Shown here piece by piece: positions 1 through 13,500 of a DNA stretch of 64,000 nucleotides; the stretch's first letter is position 1; every line of letters starts with the position of its first letter. Below the pieces are notes generated by a model, which made no database searches, was not told the origin of the DNA, and saw only the letters and a list, made by a program, of their open reading frames with translations. The DNA lies in contig NC_134849.1 of NCBI RefSeq assembly GCF_965363235.1, positions 59,353,122-59,417,121 on the forward strand, given 5' to 3'. The position numbers and the translations under genes are program-made. Source of the DNA: Mytilus galloprovincialis. Its lineage: Eukaryota; Mollusca; Bivalvia; Mytilida; Mytilidae.

Positions 1-1430
1 ACTATTGGACAAGCATTTATATGATTAAATAATTTGAATTTGAAAATTGAAATGGGGAAAAATATTTTGGATAAACGTTAGTACGGCATATGATCAACTG
101 AAACCACATAAGAAAATCCGATGTCAGTCTATAGAATTTAATAAGACCAGACGTCTAAAGAATACAACAAGTTCTAAACCGTGATGTGAATAAATAAAAG
201 AAGATTTGATTTCCCTGTCTGAAACAATGCAAGTTTTCTTGTTTTGAACATTTGAACTTTCACTGGCGCTAGTTATTTTGTCGGGTCTTGTACAGTACGT
301 CGATCTACTAGTATCAATTAATACTTTTTTTACAAAATGTGTTTGGTAAATTGGTTGCGAAAAATCCGGTGAAAATATGAAGTTTTCTCGCGAGTGATAA
401 TATTTTTTACCTCAATCATGAATGCTGAAATGTATTTACATGTATCATGTGTATCAATTACATTTGAACTTTAAATAGATCATTCGGTTCAATATACAGT
501 AAAAAGTCGAGTTGATATCGAAATATTCAAAAATAAAATACGGTAATATAAAATAAATCAAATCAAATTTAGATAGATTTAAGATTTTTTTACATAGCTG
601 CAAACGATGTGTTAAATGTTGAACATAGCTTTGATTTTTTTTATGACTTTTGTATAGAAATCAAAATAGTTAATACGGCAATATTTATAAGCTTACTAGA
701 AAAAAATGTAACCCCAAATAAAAGCTCAGAATAGGTGTGTGAAATCAGCCCTCAAGAAAATATTAAACAGTTTAATATGGGGATAAGTTTGACAAGTGTG
801 TGTATTAGGAGTTCCCCGCTAGGTTTAGAGTATATCATGTATATTGACCGTTATTATGAAGTAGTGTGATTCGTAAAACTACGGGTATTGAAAACAACCT
901 TGTATGCATGAATGATTTCACACCTAACTTATTTAAAAAGAAAATAATTAAATATGTTATTTAGATAATATTGAAAAATTGTCATCTGTTAATACAGTTA
1001 TAAAGATACATTTGGTTACAAATATATTGGGTAACGTTTTTCGATTTTTCTGTTAGTAGTTATCTATTATCTAGTAAAATTGCAGGTATCTAGTGCTGGT
1101 TCCGATTTTATTTGTTCGAAGAGATTAGAGGCGAGGGAGTGTCAAAAAATATAAATTCAGCACATTCACTAAATAACCGAGGAATACAAAAATGTGTTCA
1201 GCGACAAATATTTCAGAATACTATTGTTTTTTTTTAATCAATATGTATCTAAAATTAATGTATTAAACATTTGTTAAATGGAAGTGATAGTTGTTTCTCT
1301 TTGTCACAACCTTATATTTCACACGGTAAAATTGTTTTACAAATAATTTAACCGTCAGACATTTTGTATCCGTGACTTTAAAGTGTACATGAAGATCAAT
1401 GTTTGGAAGTTGCTACGCTTATAAATTAGC
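1..1430. other. No recognised feature
   Basis: AT-rich intergenic DNA. I see no gene, repeat or splice-supported exon. Confidence 0.5.
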
Positions 1431-1870
1431 TATGACCAAACAATGGTTGTAGCTATCATATTTTAACTGTTACAACCTTTTCTGCGTTTAAACAGTTTAT
1501 TTATGACTGTTTCAACGTTTTCCGTGTTGGGACAGTTATAAAATAACTGTTACAACTTTCAAATGGTTGCATCAGTTTTATTACGACTGTGGCAACCATT
1601 TAGGCGTTTAATCAGTTTATTTATGACTGTTGCAACGCTTTTCGAGTTGGGACAGTTGTAAATCAACTGTTACAACTTTGAAATAGTTGTGTTAGTCCTT
1701 TAATGACTGTGACAGTTATTTCTTGCGTTGTTGCAGTCGATTTATGTTAAACACTTGTAAAGTTGGGACAGTTACAAAATAACTGCAGCAGTGAAATTTA
1801 ACAACTGTTACAACTTTAACAAACATTATCAGTCTTAGTACGACTGTTACTGGTATGGACAGTTGTTTTT
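1430..1870. repeat. 120-bp tandem repeat, about 3.5 copies
   Basis: Matching text recurs at exactly 120-base steps (for example GCGTTTA at 1484 and 1604). The last copy is diverged. Each copy has an inverted pair ACAGTT...AACTGT around a short spacer (1532-1550, 1652-1670). A short minus-strand open frame across the end of the array is not credible as a gene. Confidence 0.85.
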
Positions 1871-2960
1871 TCGTCCAGTAGTGATATCTACAAACATGTA
1901 TTCTGTACCATGATAACAGATTTCGAATTAAATAACACGCATAGCAGATTGGGCCTCGTTGGTAACGCAAGGTATCCTGAAATACATTTATGTTCTAGTA
2001 GATATATCAATACATTTACTCACTGGCAATTGAAACGGATATCAAAGAACATTTTAACCATCTGAAATCTCCAAGAAAACATTTTAATTCGTGTGTTAAT
2101 AACTCTATTGATTTTTTTGTTTTTTTATTCTAACTATTAAACATGATTATCTAAGATAATTAAATATCGTATATCATTGTGTATTCCCATAATGGAATAG
2201 TACTGTTTTGTTATTGTTTTATGGTGTCAGCTTATTATATATTTAATTTGTTTGCTGTAATTTTTTTTATGCTTAGTTTAGTACGTCAGGTGTCAACGTT
2301 CTGTTAAGAAGTATATGGCTCTTTTGGGATCTGTTTGTCACGTTTCTTTGCAGATATATTTACAGAAACTAATTGCAGTAACTTTTCTCCAATAAATATC
2401 AACGTACTTTAATTTTGTTTAGTACACTCCTAACTAGGATTTGTGAATGTCCATACAGTTAACAATGGTTGAATTAGTGTTTTTGTTACTAAAACAATAT
2501 ATTTAAACGCTTTTACGGCGTGCGATATGAGTATCACATATCGAACAGCTGGTGACTGGTCAATTATATTAATATCGTCTTCAACAATTGATATGTGGTC
2601 ATTGACCATACGTATGGTGTGATTAACTTATATAATCATTTTCATCAGAAGCAAATCTATTCATCAATGCATATTACTGTTCGGGACCACATGTATGGTT
2701 TGATATCATTATCTTATATAATCCTCTTTATTAGAATTAGATCTATTCATCAATGCAATAAATCTATTCATCAATGTTAGTCACTGTTCTGGGCCATATG
2801 CAAGGTGTGATATCATTATCTTATATAAGTCTATTTATCAGAAATAGAATGATTGATCCATGTAAGTAACTGCTCTAGAAACTCTTTCGTAGATTTTATA
2901 AATACATGTAGCACGTATTAAAGCGCTTTGGTGACGAAATTGAAAATCATGTTGGTGAAT
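1870..2960. repeat. Module A, copy 1
   Basis: First of six diverged direct copies of a unit containing GCAGA(C/T)TG, CGCAAGGTATC, TATCTAAGATAATT, ATTCCCATAAT, TTTATGGTGTCAGC and GTCAACATTC in fixed order. Its tail has two or three sub-repeats of TTCATCAATG...GGTGTGATA. Confidence 0.7.
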
Positions 2961-2994
2961 CGTAACTTCACTTTATAAGCGTTAGAAAATTTAG

Positions 2995-3290
2995 GGGCGC
3001 ACGTGAAATGAACATAACTCGAATAATTAGTGAAGGAATAACGGTAGTAATAAAAGTAATACACGATCAAATGTCAAAATAATTTTATAAAAGCGTCAAT
3101 AGTTCAAATCTTCGCAACTAAAAAGATTAAAAAAAAAAGAAATTAAGGAAACAAATACACACACTGATATTCAATGATCGAAGTCCAAAACTAAATACAA
3201 CTTTGAAAATAGTCATAGCTATGTTTGAGGGAGACATATTCTAAATCTAATTCTAAATGATTTCAAAATGTTATGAAATCAGCTTTTAAT
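2995..3290. repeat. Module B, copy 1
   Basis: Begins GCGCACGTGAAATGAACATA. Matches 3965-4490 and 12310-12850. Confidence 0.7.
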
Positions 3291-3550
3291 ATAAACGAGA
3301 CCAAGTGGCACCGGAATAAAAAAAATATAGGTCACCGTACGGCCCTCAATAATAAACAAAGACCATACCCCAAAGTCAGCTATAAAAGGCCCCGAAAACG
3401 CAAATGCGGAAGACTTCAAAAAAGAAAACTAACGGCCTTATGTTTGTACAATAAATGAACGAAAAACAATTTTGTAACACATCAACAAACGACAACGAAT
3501 GAATTACAGGCTCCTGACTACGGTCAGGCGCATACGGAATACAAATATTT
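3290..3550 (-). repeat. Mussel dispersed repeat (GGCCGTACGGTGACC family), near complete
   Basis: Read on the minus strand it carries GTCAGGAGCCTGTAATTC, TTGTTTTTCGTTCA, TATAGCTGACT and GTACGGTGACCTATA in order. I recognise this as a very abundant short element of mussel genomes, SINE-like in size. Its 5' part forms the beginning of module A copy 2. Confidence 0.7.
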
Positions 3551-3965
3551 AGTATATACCATGGTGACATATTTCAAATTAAATGCATGTTATACATATA
3601 GCAGACTGAGCCTCGCTGTATACGCAAGGTATCCAACAACACTTGTTTTAATAGATATATCAAAAACAATATTCACTGACCATTTAAACGGATAATTAAG
3701 AACATCTTAATCATTTGAAATCTCTAAGAGCACATTTGCACCTTATTTGATACCTTATTAATTTGTTTCTGTTTTTTAATCCGACTATTAAACAAGATTA
3801 TCTAAGATAATTTAATGTCACATATCATTGACTATTCCCATAATGATAGGATATTGCTTTGTCATTATTTTATGGTGAGCTTATCATGTTATTTTTTGTT
3901 ATATTTCTTTTTTAAATGCTAAGTTCAATATGTCAGATGTCAACATTCAGTTTATAAAGTGTATA
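3550..3965. repeat. Module A, copy 2 (short)
   Basis: Same block order as copy 1, cut short at the GTGTAT(G/A)GC block, where module B copy 2 begins. Confidence 0.65.
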
Positions 3966-4490
3966 GCGCACGTGAAATGAACATAACTCGAATAATTAGT
4001 GAAGGGATAACGGTAGTAATAAAAGTAATACACGATCAAATGTCAAAATAGTTTTATGAAGGCGTCAATAATTCAAATCTCCGCAACTTTAAAGATAAAA
4101 AATAAATTAAAGAAACAAATATACACACTGAAATTCAATGATCGAAGTCCAAACCTTAATACAACCTTTGAAAATAATCAGAGATATGTTTAAGGGAGAC
4201 ATATTCTTTAATTCTAAATGATTTCAAAATGTTATGAAATCAATCAACTTTTAATATCAAAAATGTTCCCAATTAAGTTATGTATATACTCATGATAGAG
4301 ATATTGTTATTTGAAATCTACAAATGTCGCAGTAAAATGCTTAAATTTTTGTATAATAAAGCAAGATCAAATACAAGTACACACATTTGTTTATCATAGA
4401 GAAGATTCTGAAATTTTAAAACCTAAAACTGTTTTCATCCTGGTATACTATAAATATTAATTCTAAACATGAAGATGTGGTATAAATGCC
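3965..4490. repeat. Module B, copy 2
   Basis: GCACGTGAAATGAACATAAC start, then the AATGTTCCCAATTAA and ATCATAGAGAAGATTCTG blocks, shared with 12310-12850. Confidence 0.7.
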
Positions 4491-4650
4491 AATGAAAAAC
4501 TCTCCACACGAGACCTAGTGACACAGAAATAAAAAAAAATATAGGTCACCGTACGGCCCTCAATAATAAACAAAGCCCCTACCCCAAAGTCAGCTATAAA
4601 AGGCCCCGAGAACACAAATGTGAAAGACTTCAATATAGAAAACTAACGAC
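4490..4650 (-). repeat. Mussel dispersed repeat, partial
   Basis: 3' part of the GGCCGTACGGTGACC family, minus orientation, ending in ACTAACGACC. Confidence 0.7.
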
Positions 4651-4654
4651 CTAA

Positions 4655-5300
4655 TATGAAATATGATTCTCTTAGATAAGTTAATGTCACATATCATTGT
4701 ATATTCCAATAATGCTAGGATATTGCTTTGTCATTGTTTTATGGTGTCAGCTTATTATATATTTAATTGTTTTGCTGTTTTTTTTTTTTTGTTTTTTTTT
4801 TGTAATGCTAAGTTTAATGTGTCAGATGTCAACATTCGGTTAAGAAGTGTATGGCTCTTTTGGGAACTGTTAAGTCTGGAAAATCGGTTTGCATATGTCG
4901 GACGTTTAATCTTATTACTTTTTGTCATGTTTCTGTGCAGATAAATTTACAGAAACAAATTGCAGTAATTTTCTCCAAAAAATCTCAACTTAAATTATTC
5001 TTTTTTTTAGAAATTTACTCCTAAATAGTATTTGTGAAAGTCAATGCAGTTGAAGTGCTATAACAATAGTTGAATTATTGTTTTTGTTAGTACAGATTGC
5101 TATTTAAACGTTAAGAAGGCGTGCTATTTGAGTATAATATATCAAATAACTGGTGACGGTGGTCATTTGTATTAATATTGTCCTCAACAATTGATATGTG
5201 GTGATTGACCATATGCATGGTGTTATATAATTAATTTATATAATCCTAATTAACAGAAATAAATCAATGCAATAGGTATATTCATCAACGCATTAAGAAA
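4655..5300. repeat. Module A, copy 3
   Basis: Starts inside the unit at TTCTCTTAGATAAGTTAATG and runs to the TTGATATGTGG and ATTCATCAACGCA blocks. Confidence 0.65.
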
Positions 5301-5304
5301 TTGT

Positions 5305-6440
5305 AGACCCTAACTCAAATATGTAGTAAAGGGATAACTATAGTAATGCAAGTAATAAATGCTCAAATACCAAAATAATTAAATAAAGGCGACACTATGC
5401 CAAATATCCGCAACCCATAAGAAACGAAACTAGTCAAGGCAACAATCAGAAACTCATGAAATCGCATTAGCTCGAAAGGAAACCGGGACCGAGAGCTTGC
5501 TTCTACATATAGTAATATATTGCTAGACATGTGCATCGCCTACCTTGTAAACTGCCATTAGTACATGTACACCATGTCATCTTAAACTAATGTTTCCTGA
5601 TTTTGATAACCAAACCTGTTTGCAGTTTCTACCAAGACAAAGAATTGCCGATAATTTCTGAAACAGTGTCTGTGTATAAAAGTAGGCTTATTATACTTGG
5701 TCCCTGTTTCTTATTTACCTTATTTTACAAGCTTGCAAATGTATATTTGCGTTGCAAATTATAATTCGAATAACTTCATATCACTGAACAATTTTAGAGT
5801 AAATATAAATAATACATATTTTGAATATATTGAATAAATTGATATACTCATGGTATTGGCCTAAATTGGGGGTTCGAAATAGTGGGTGTATGAAATGTCT
5901 ATAATTCACCAAAGGAGGTCTATAATGTAGTCGGAAGTAAACATATCAATGATGAACAAAAAATAATAATAACACGATACCACGCAATGTCGTTTTCAGT
6001 TTTTTTTTCTACTAATGAGTTTGAATGTATTTGATGCCTGTCTTTTAAAATGAGAGCAATAGCAAAACGAAATTATTCACAAAAAAAAAGCACCGATAAT
6101 AAACTAAGATGCTATCAACTTTGATTGATCGGGTGAATGTCCAGACATGTACTAATTATTTCTATTTGTCGATATCAAATTTTACCGGATTGTAGCTGAA
6201 CGTATTGAGCGTATCGTTGCTTATTTGTGTATATTGTCTACCAAATCATTAAGAGCGTTAGCCCCTTAAATTTAATCACGTTAGACAATTGTTTTTCAAA
6301 TGAAGCTTTACCTAACGTTAACACCGGACGTGATGAGTTATAATATTTTCTTTGCGTCAATACTTTTTATTGGTATTTTTTGATAGTTTTCTCGTCACTA
6401 AACATTTGGGTCTGGTTCTTGTGTACATGATTCTTTTTAT
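5305..6440. repeat. Module C, copy 1, containing a CTLD-gene 3' end relic
   Basis: Pairs with 9655-10790 throughout (AGTAAAGGGATAACT, ATGTCGTTTTCAG/TTTAT, ACCGGATTGTA). Its 5610-5860 part is related to the 3' flank of the CTLD gene; on the minus strand it even keeps the last codons F-R-P-I-P-stop at about 5850-5867, after which similarity ends. Confidence 0.65.
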
Positions 6441-7330
6441 ATTGTGATCTGCAACACCTGTTTCATGTTGCTTATTATAGTCACCTACATATTGTTCAGG
6501 TAAGGGATGGTGATTGGGGTAGTATAAGGTGTTAAAGCAGATCAGTTAGTTATTTTGTACTGATATATAATAATGAGTATTCCATTGCTTATTGTTAAAA
6601 ACCTTAGTTTTTGTAGTATAGAGTATTATTGTTTATATCTGTGTCATCTAGTCATTTGGTTGTCTCATGTGCATGCATATCTTGTTAATTTTAATAAAGA
6701 CGTCATATTCTTCGCCTGTATTATTAATTACTTTCTTCTTGTTGCTAATTAACTATCAAATAATATATACACAGACATTTATACATTATCAGACTGACTA
6801 TACAAGCTTGTACAAATGGAGACAAATCTCAGGAATCTGCTCACACAATGTTATATTCCTCATTGTGTATACTGCAAATATTAGCGAGTAGAATATGTTA
6901 AAACTAACTGAACGTAAAGCAGTGTTTAGTTTTATTTACTGATAGTCTAACGGTCAAAGAATCTATATCTTGCAGGTAGACTCTTATTATTTAAGTGACC
7001 AAGCTTCGTTTCTGTTTCACGTACACATATGTGTTTATTTTTCCTGGATATAAGAAAAAAATATGACACGTGCTATCTTATAACGTAATTAGAAACTGTT
7101 GCCATTTTCCCACATTAAGAACCGTTATCTACATTAAGTGACATTCTTTGTTGGTTTAAATACCACAATTATATGAACTGTAAACATTTTGACCAGATAG
7201 TATAACAAATGCCAAAAAGAGTAATTTTGAACGGTCATTTCTGCTTCTCCATCAAAAAGTAATAACTTACATTTTTAAAAAAGAAAATTTTAAGAAAGTC
7301 AGAAAATTTAAGCTAATAATTATCGTATGG
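6440..7330. other. No recognised feature
   Basis: AT-rich DNA. A 74-codon open frame at 6667-6891 has no family resemblance and no splice context. Confidence 0.45.
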
Positions 7331-7770
7331 ATGCACGTAATATCCCAATAAACAAATTGTGAGCTTGCAAATCAAATGCATCCGGTATATTTAGCAACTG
7401 ACAGGTTTTGTTTGCATTTGTCATGACCATGTACGTCTGCTCGTTGAGTATCAACATCATGCGATATCATATAAATTCCGTTGTAGCAAGATATGTGTCA
7501 TCAATTACATAATTACGAACCTGTCAAATTCAATTTAGAAGAGTCATTACTTTAACTTAGTTTACCATATATATCTTGCTTATAAATGGTAGCTTTGCAT
7601 TTAGATAAACGAACAGTTGACTTGATAATTCTGCTAGGTTGGCATGTAATATCCTGGTGAACTATTTGTGGACTTTAACTCCTAAACTATCCAGTATTTT
7701 TAGCTACAAACAGGTGTTATTTCCATTTGTCATGACTATGTACGTGTGCTCATTTAATAATTGACATTGG
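7330..7770. repeat. Local direct duplication, about 300 bp apart
   Basis: The block with CAGGTTTTGTTTGCATTTG and GTCATGACCATGTACGT at about 7400-7440 recurs at about 7705-7750. Confidence 0.55.
7490..7620. repeat. Module D, copy 1 (fragment)
   Basis: Weak match to D copies 2 and 3: CATAATTACGAAC, TTTAACTTAGTT, ATCTTGCTTAT and TTTGCATTTAGATAA blocks. Confidence 0.45.
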
Positions 7771-8059
7771 TGGTTCTCATTGGGACATCACACAATAGAA
7801 AAAAAAACCACAGCATTATATAATTATTTGAAACTGTTGTCAGATAAATATCTTCTTCCTTGGTGTCTAAGTTGTCATATTATACACTTGCGAAATAGAA
7901 TAGAACACCACACTAACATCGGTTATGTCATTATCTTATGACTAACTGTGTATACTATATCTAATAAGGCTTTAACAATAATAGGTTACTCTTTGAATCA
8001 AGAGACCATCAACTTATTTCCGTTTCAGAAAGCTTTGTGTCATCAATGACGCCGATAAT

Positions 8060-8450
8060 ATCTTATAGGTTATTTTTATGACATACTTATGAACATTTAA
8101 ATTGAATTTCGAAGCGGTATCATTTTAACCTAGTTCATAATATATCGATCTTGTTTATTAATGTCAACTTTAAGATAAGGATAATGCATCTACAAATTAA
8201 CGACCACATTGTGAGGTGTATGTGACATCACATACATAATACACATAATACAGAGTAATGAACGGAAATAAGCTTTGTTGAATTATCTTCAAATGAACTC
8301 TTCTGCAGTACCGATGTTGTTTACTATATGGTCAAGTAACAGTGCGGTAAATTTTAAATATTTAATTATTAATAAGTGATTGGTTTGTTTGATGTCAAAG
8401 ACTTAATTGGACGGTTTGAAATTATATGATTTCTTTTTTGTTGAGAAAAT
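8060..8450. repeat. Module D, copy 2
   Basis: Strong match to 10795-11165, including GGATAATGCATCTACAAATT and GAATTATCTTCAAATGAAC. Confidence 0.75.
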
Positions 8451-8454
8451 GACG

Positions 8455-9655
8455 ACCTAATTTATGTACAAGTGTTTAAAAAATGAACGAAAAACAAATA
8501 TGTAACACATCAACAAACGACCACCACTGAATAACAAGCTCTTGACTTGGGACATGCACATACAGTGTCTCACAAATGCAATGCATGTAATACGCATACC
8601 AGGCTGAGGTCGTTGTAAACGCGAGGTACAATAATTTTTTTCTTTATATATACAAATGTATATCAATAATTTTACTCACTGGCCATTGCAATTAATAATA
8701 AAGTACATTTTAACCACCTAAAATATCAAAAAGAACATTTTCTGTTCTTTTTTTATTTTTTCATATCTTGATTTATTTATTTAGGTTTCTATTCTGACTA
8801 TTAAACATTGTTTTTCCAAGATAAGTTAATGTCAAATGTCATGTTGTATTCCCATAATATAATAGTAACACTTTAGATATGCTGTATGGTGACACCTTGT
8901 CATCTATTCTAATTTTGTGCTGTACTTCTTTTTCATAAATGCTTAGTTTAATGTGTCAGATGTCAACATTCGGTTTATAAAAGTTTGAGATTTGTAGAGG
9001 CTTAAAAATCGGTTTGAATAATTCTTACGTTTTTACCTTATTACTGATAGTCACTTTTTTCAGAAAGATTAACAGGAACAAATGACATCAAATTTTCTCA
9101 AATAAATATCAACGTACATTAATAAATTTTAAAGAAAATGAACTCCTAAATAGTATTTATCAAACTCCATACAGTTGAAGTACTATATTAAGAGTTGTAT
9201 GCTTTTGTCAATACAATTTCTATTTAAACGTTAAGAAAGCGTACGATATGAGTATAATATATCAAACAGCTGGTGACTCTGAAGATTTGTATGAATATTG
9301 CCTTCAACAATTGATATGCAGTCATTAAGCATACGTATGGTGTGATATACTTATCTAATATAACTCTATTTATCAGAATAAGATCTGTTCATCAGTGCAA
9401 TAGGTATATTCATCAACGCAAGTCACTGTTCTAGACCAAATGTATTGAGGGATATAATTATCTAATATAATCCTTTTCATCAGAAGTAAATCTATTCATC
9501 AGTGTAAGTCACTGTTATGGGCTACGTGTATATTTCTGTTCTAGAAACTCTTTCGTATTGTTATAAATAGCACGTATTTAAGATCGTATGTGACGAAACT
9601 GAAAATCAAGGTGGTTCATCATAACTATGATGTTTTTAGCATTAAGACATTTTGG
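8455..9655. repeat. Module A, copy 4
   Basis: Begins with a piece of the mussel dispersed repeat (minus strand, TGTAACACATCAACAAACG) and follows the module A order to the TCAAGGTGGTTCATC block. With D2 and C2 it forms a unit of about 2.7 kb that is partly repeated from 10795. Confidence 0.7.
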
Positions 9656-10790
9656 AACCTAACTCAAACATGTAGTAAAGGGATAACTGTAGTTATCAAA
9701 GTCAAAAATGATCTAATACCAAAATAATTAAATGAAGGCGACAATATTTCAAATATCCGCCATCCATAACATACGAAACAAACCAAGGCAACACTCAGAG
9801 ACTCAGGAAATCGCATCAGCTCGTAAAGAAACCCGGACCGAGAGCTTACTTCGACATATAAGAATATATTGCTATGCATGTGCATCGTCAAACTTGTAAA
9901 CTGTCATTCGTACATGTACAGCATGTCATCCTTAACTATTATTTTCTGATTTTGATAACCAAACCTTTTTGCAATTTCTAACAAGAAAACGATCTGCCGA
10001 TAATTTCTGAAATGTCTCTGTAGAAAAGTATGCTTATTATATTTATTGATCCATGTTTCGTATTTACCTTATTTTACAAGCTTGCAAATGTATATTTGCG
10101 TTGCAAGTTATAATTCGAACAACTTCATATCACTAAATAATTTTAGAGTAAAAGTAAATCATACATAATTTGAATATATTGAATACATAAATATATTCAT
10201 GGTATTGGCCTAAATGGGGGTTCGAAATGGCGAGTGTATGAAATGACTATGATTCACTAAAGGAGGTCTATTAAATAGTCGGAAGTAAACATCAAAAATG
10301 AAAAAAAATAAAAATAAAAATAACACGATACCATGCAATGTCGTTTATAATTTTCTTTTACTAATGAGTTAGAATGTATCTGATGGATCTTTCGACTCTC
10401 TTTTAAAATGACAGGAATAGCACCACGAAAGTATTCACCATAAAAAAACTAAGGGCCATCAACTTGAATTGATCGGGGGATTGTCCAGACATGTACTTAT
10501 TATTTGTATTTGTTGATATCAAATTTTACCGGATTGTATCGGAACGTATAGAGCGTATCCGTGCTTATTTATGAAACATACATGTCGTTATTGTCTTGCA
10601 ATCATTACCAGGTTCTACACATAAACAGAGTAAGCCACTTAAATTGAATCACTGTAGACACTTGTTTTCCAAATAAAGCCTTACTTAAAGTTTACACCCA
10701 GACGTGATGAGTAGAACATTTTTTGGGGTCAATACTTTTAATTGGTATTTGTTGATACTTTTCTCGTTACTCAACATTGGTGTCTGGTTC
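9655..10790. repeat. Module C, copy 2, containing a second CTLD-gene 3' end relic
   Basis: Same order as copy 1. The relic is at about 9950-10215; on the minus strand it again ends with ATACCATGA at the place of the gene's stop codon. Confidence 0.65.
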
Positions 10791-10794
10791 TTAT

Positions 10795-11165
10795 TCTTAT
10801 TTTTGTGACATAATTATTAACATCTAAATTGAACTTCGAAGCAGTAATATTTGAACCTAGTTCATAACATAGATCTTGTTTATTAATGACAATTTTGCAT
10901 TTAGATAAGGATAATGCATCTACAAATTTACGACCACATTGTGAGGTGTATACGACATCATATACATGTACATAATACACATAATACAGAGTAATGAACG
11001 GAAATAAGCTTTGTTGAATTATCTTCAAATGAACTCTTCTACAGTACCGATGTCGTTTTCTCTATGGTCAAGGGAGTAACAGTGCGGTAAATTTTAAATA
11101 TTTAATTATTAATAAGTGATTGGTATATTTGAAGTCAAAGCCTTAATTGGATGATTTGAAATTAT
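10795..11165. repeat. Module D, copy 3
   Basis: Follows module C2 directly and leads into module A5, as D2 leads into A4. Confidence 0.75.
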
Positions 11166-12305
11166 ATGATTTATTTTTTGTTGAGAAAAATGACGGCCCA
11201 ATTTATGTATAAATGTAAAAAAGAATAACGAAAAACAAATATGTAACACATCAACAAACGACCACCACTGAATAACAGGCTCTTGACTTGGACATGCACA
11301 TACATTATCCACAAATTAAATGCATGTACTACGCATATCAGGCTGAGCTCGTTGTATACGCGAGGTACAATGAATTATTTCTTTACATATACAAATTAAT
11401 ATCAATAACTTTACTCACTGGCCATTGAAATCGATAATAAAGAACATTTTAACCACCTGAAATATGGAAGAGAACATTTCCATTCTTTTTTTTTTAATAT
11501 CTTGATTTATCTATTTAGTTTTTTATTCTGACTATTAAACAATGTTTTTCTAAGAGTATTTAATGTATTATATCATGTTGTATTTCCATAATATACGAGT
11601 AATGCTTTAGATTTGCTTTATGGTCACACATTATCATCTATCTTATTTTTGGGTTGTATTTCTTTTTCATTAATGTGTCAGATGTCAACATTAGGTTTAC
11701 AAAAGTGTGAGATTTGTATAGGGTTAAAAATCGGTTTGAATACTTTTTACATTTTTATCTTATAACTGATAGTCACTTTTGTCCGAAAGACTAACAGGAA
11801 CAAATGACATCAACTTTTCTCAAAAATATCTCAACGTACAATTAAAGGATTTAAAGAAAGTGCACTCCTAAATAGTATTTATCAAAGTCCATACAGTTAA
11901 AGTGCTATAACAAGAGTTCAATTATTGGTTATATAAATCAAATGACTTTGCAGCTGGTGACTGCGGTCATTTGTATTAATATCGCCTTCAACAATTGATA
12001 TTTGGTCATTAACCATACGTATGGTGTGATATAATTAACTTATATAATCCTATTTATCAGAATAAGATCTGTTCATCAATGTAAGAGATCTATTCATCAC
12101 CGCGACTCACTGTTCTAGACCATATGTATGGTGTGATATCATTATCGAGTATAATTTTTTTCATCAGAAGTAAATCTATTCTTTAATGTAAGTAACTGTT
12201 TTCGAAACTCTTTCGTAGATGTTATAAATAGCACGTATTAAAGCGTTTGGTGACGAAATTGAAAATCATGTTGGTGAATCGTAACTTCACTTTATACGCG
12301 TTAAC
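11165..12305. repeat. Module A, copy 5
   Basis: Parallel to copy 4 at the same offset from module D. Ends at GTGAATCGTAACTTCAC, as copy 1 does. Confidence 0.7.
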
Positions 12306-12850
12306 AAATTGAGGAGCGCACGTGAAATGAACATAATTCGAATTATTAATGAAGGGATAAAGGCATTAATAAAAGTAATACACGATCAAATGTCAAAATA
12401 ATTTTAAAAAGGCGTCAATATTTCATATCTCCGCAACTAAAAAGATAGAAAAATAAAATAATAAGGAAACAAATAGACACAATGATCGAAGTCCAAAGTT
12501 TAATACAACTTTCGAAAATAATCAGAGCTATGTTTGAGGGAGACATATTCTAAATTTAATTGTAAATGATTTCAAAATGTTATGAAATCAGCTTTTAATA
12601 TAAAAAATGTTCCCAATTAAATTATTGATGCACTCTTGATTTAGATATTGTTATTTGAAATCCACACATGTCGCAGTAAAATGTTTAAATTTTATACAAT
12701 AAATCAGGATCAAATACATGTACACAACATTGTTTATCATAGAGAAGATTCTGAAATTTTTAAAACCTAAAACTATCTTAATCCTGGTATATTATATATA
12801 ATAATTCTAAACATAAGATATGGCATAATTGCCAATTAATAACTCTCCAA
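12305..12850. repeat. Module B, copy 3
   Basis: GCGCACGTGAAATGAACATA start and the same internal blocks as copy 2. Confidence 0.7.
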
Positions 12851-13090
12851 ACGAGACAAAGTGGCAAAGAAATAATGAACTATAGTTCACCTTACGGCCA
12901 TTAATAATAAACAAAATCCATACCCATACGTCAGCTATAAAAGGCCCCGAAAACACAAATGTGAAAGACTTTAAATTTAACAACTAACGGCCTAATGTTT
13001 GTACAATAAATAAACGAAAAACAATTATGTAACACATCAACAAACGACAACAAATGATATACAGGCTCGGCTCCTGACATCGGTCACACA
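12850..13090 (-). repeat. Mussel dispersed repeat, near complete
   Basis: GGCCGTACGGTGACC family, minus orientation, diverged (GTAAGGTGAACTATA on the minus strand). Confidence 0.65.
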
Positions 13091-13500
13091 CAGTATACAA
13101 ATATTTATTTTGTACCATAATGACAGATTTCCAATCAAATGCATGTTATACACATAGCAGACTAAGCCTCACTGTATACGCAAGGTATTCAACAACTTTT
13201 TTTTAATAGATATATCAAAAACTATGCTTACTGACCATTTAAACATCTTAATCATTTGAAATCTCTAAGAGAACATTTGCATTAGTTTTAAAACCCTATT
13301 GATTTTTTTCTGTTTTTTAATCCTACTATTAGACATGATTATCTCAGATAATTTAATGTCCCATAGTATTGTCTATTCCTAGAATATTGCTGTTTCATTG
13401 TTTTATGGTGTCATCATGTTAGTTTGTGTTATATTTCTTTTTTAAATGCTAAGTTCAATATATCAGATGTCAACATTCATTTTATAAAGTGTATGGCTCT
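13090..13500. repeat. Module A, copy 6 (truncated)
   Basis: Stops at GTGTATGGCTCTTT, where unrelated sequence begins. Confidence 0.6.
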
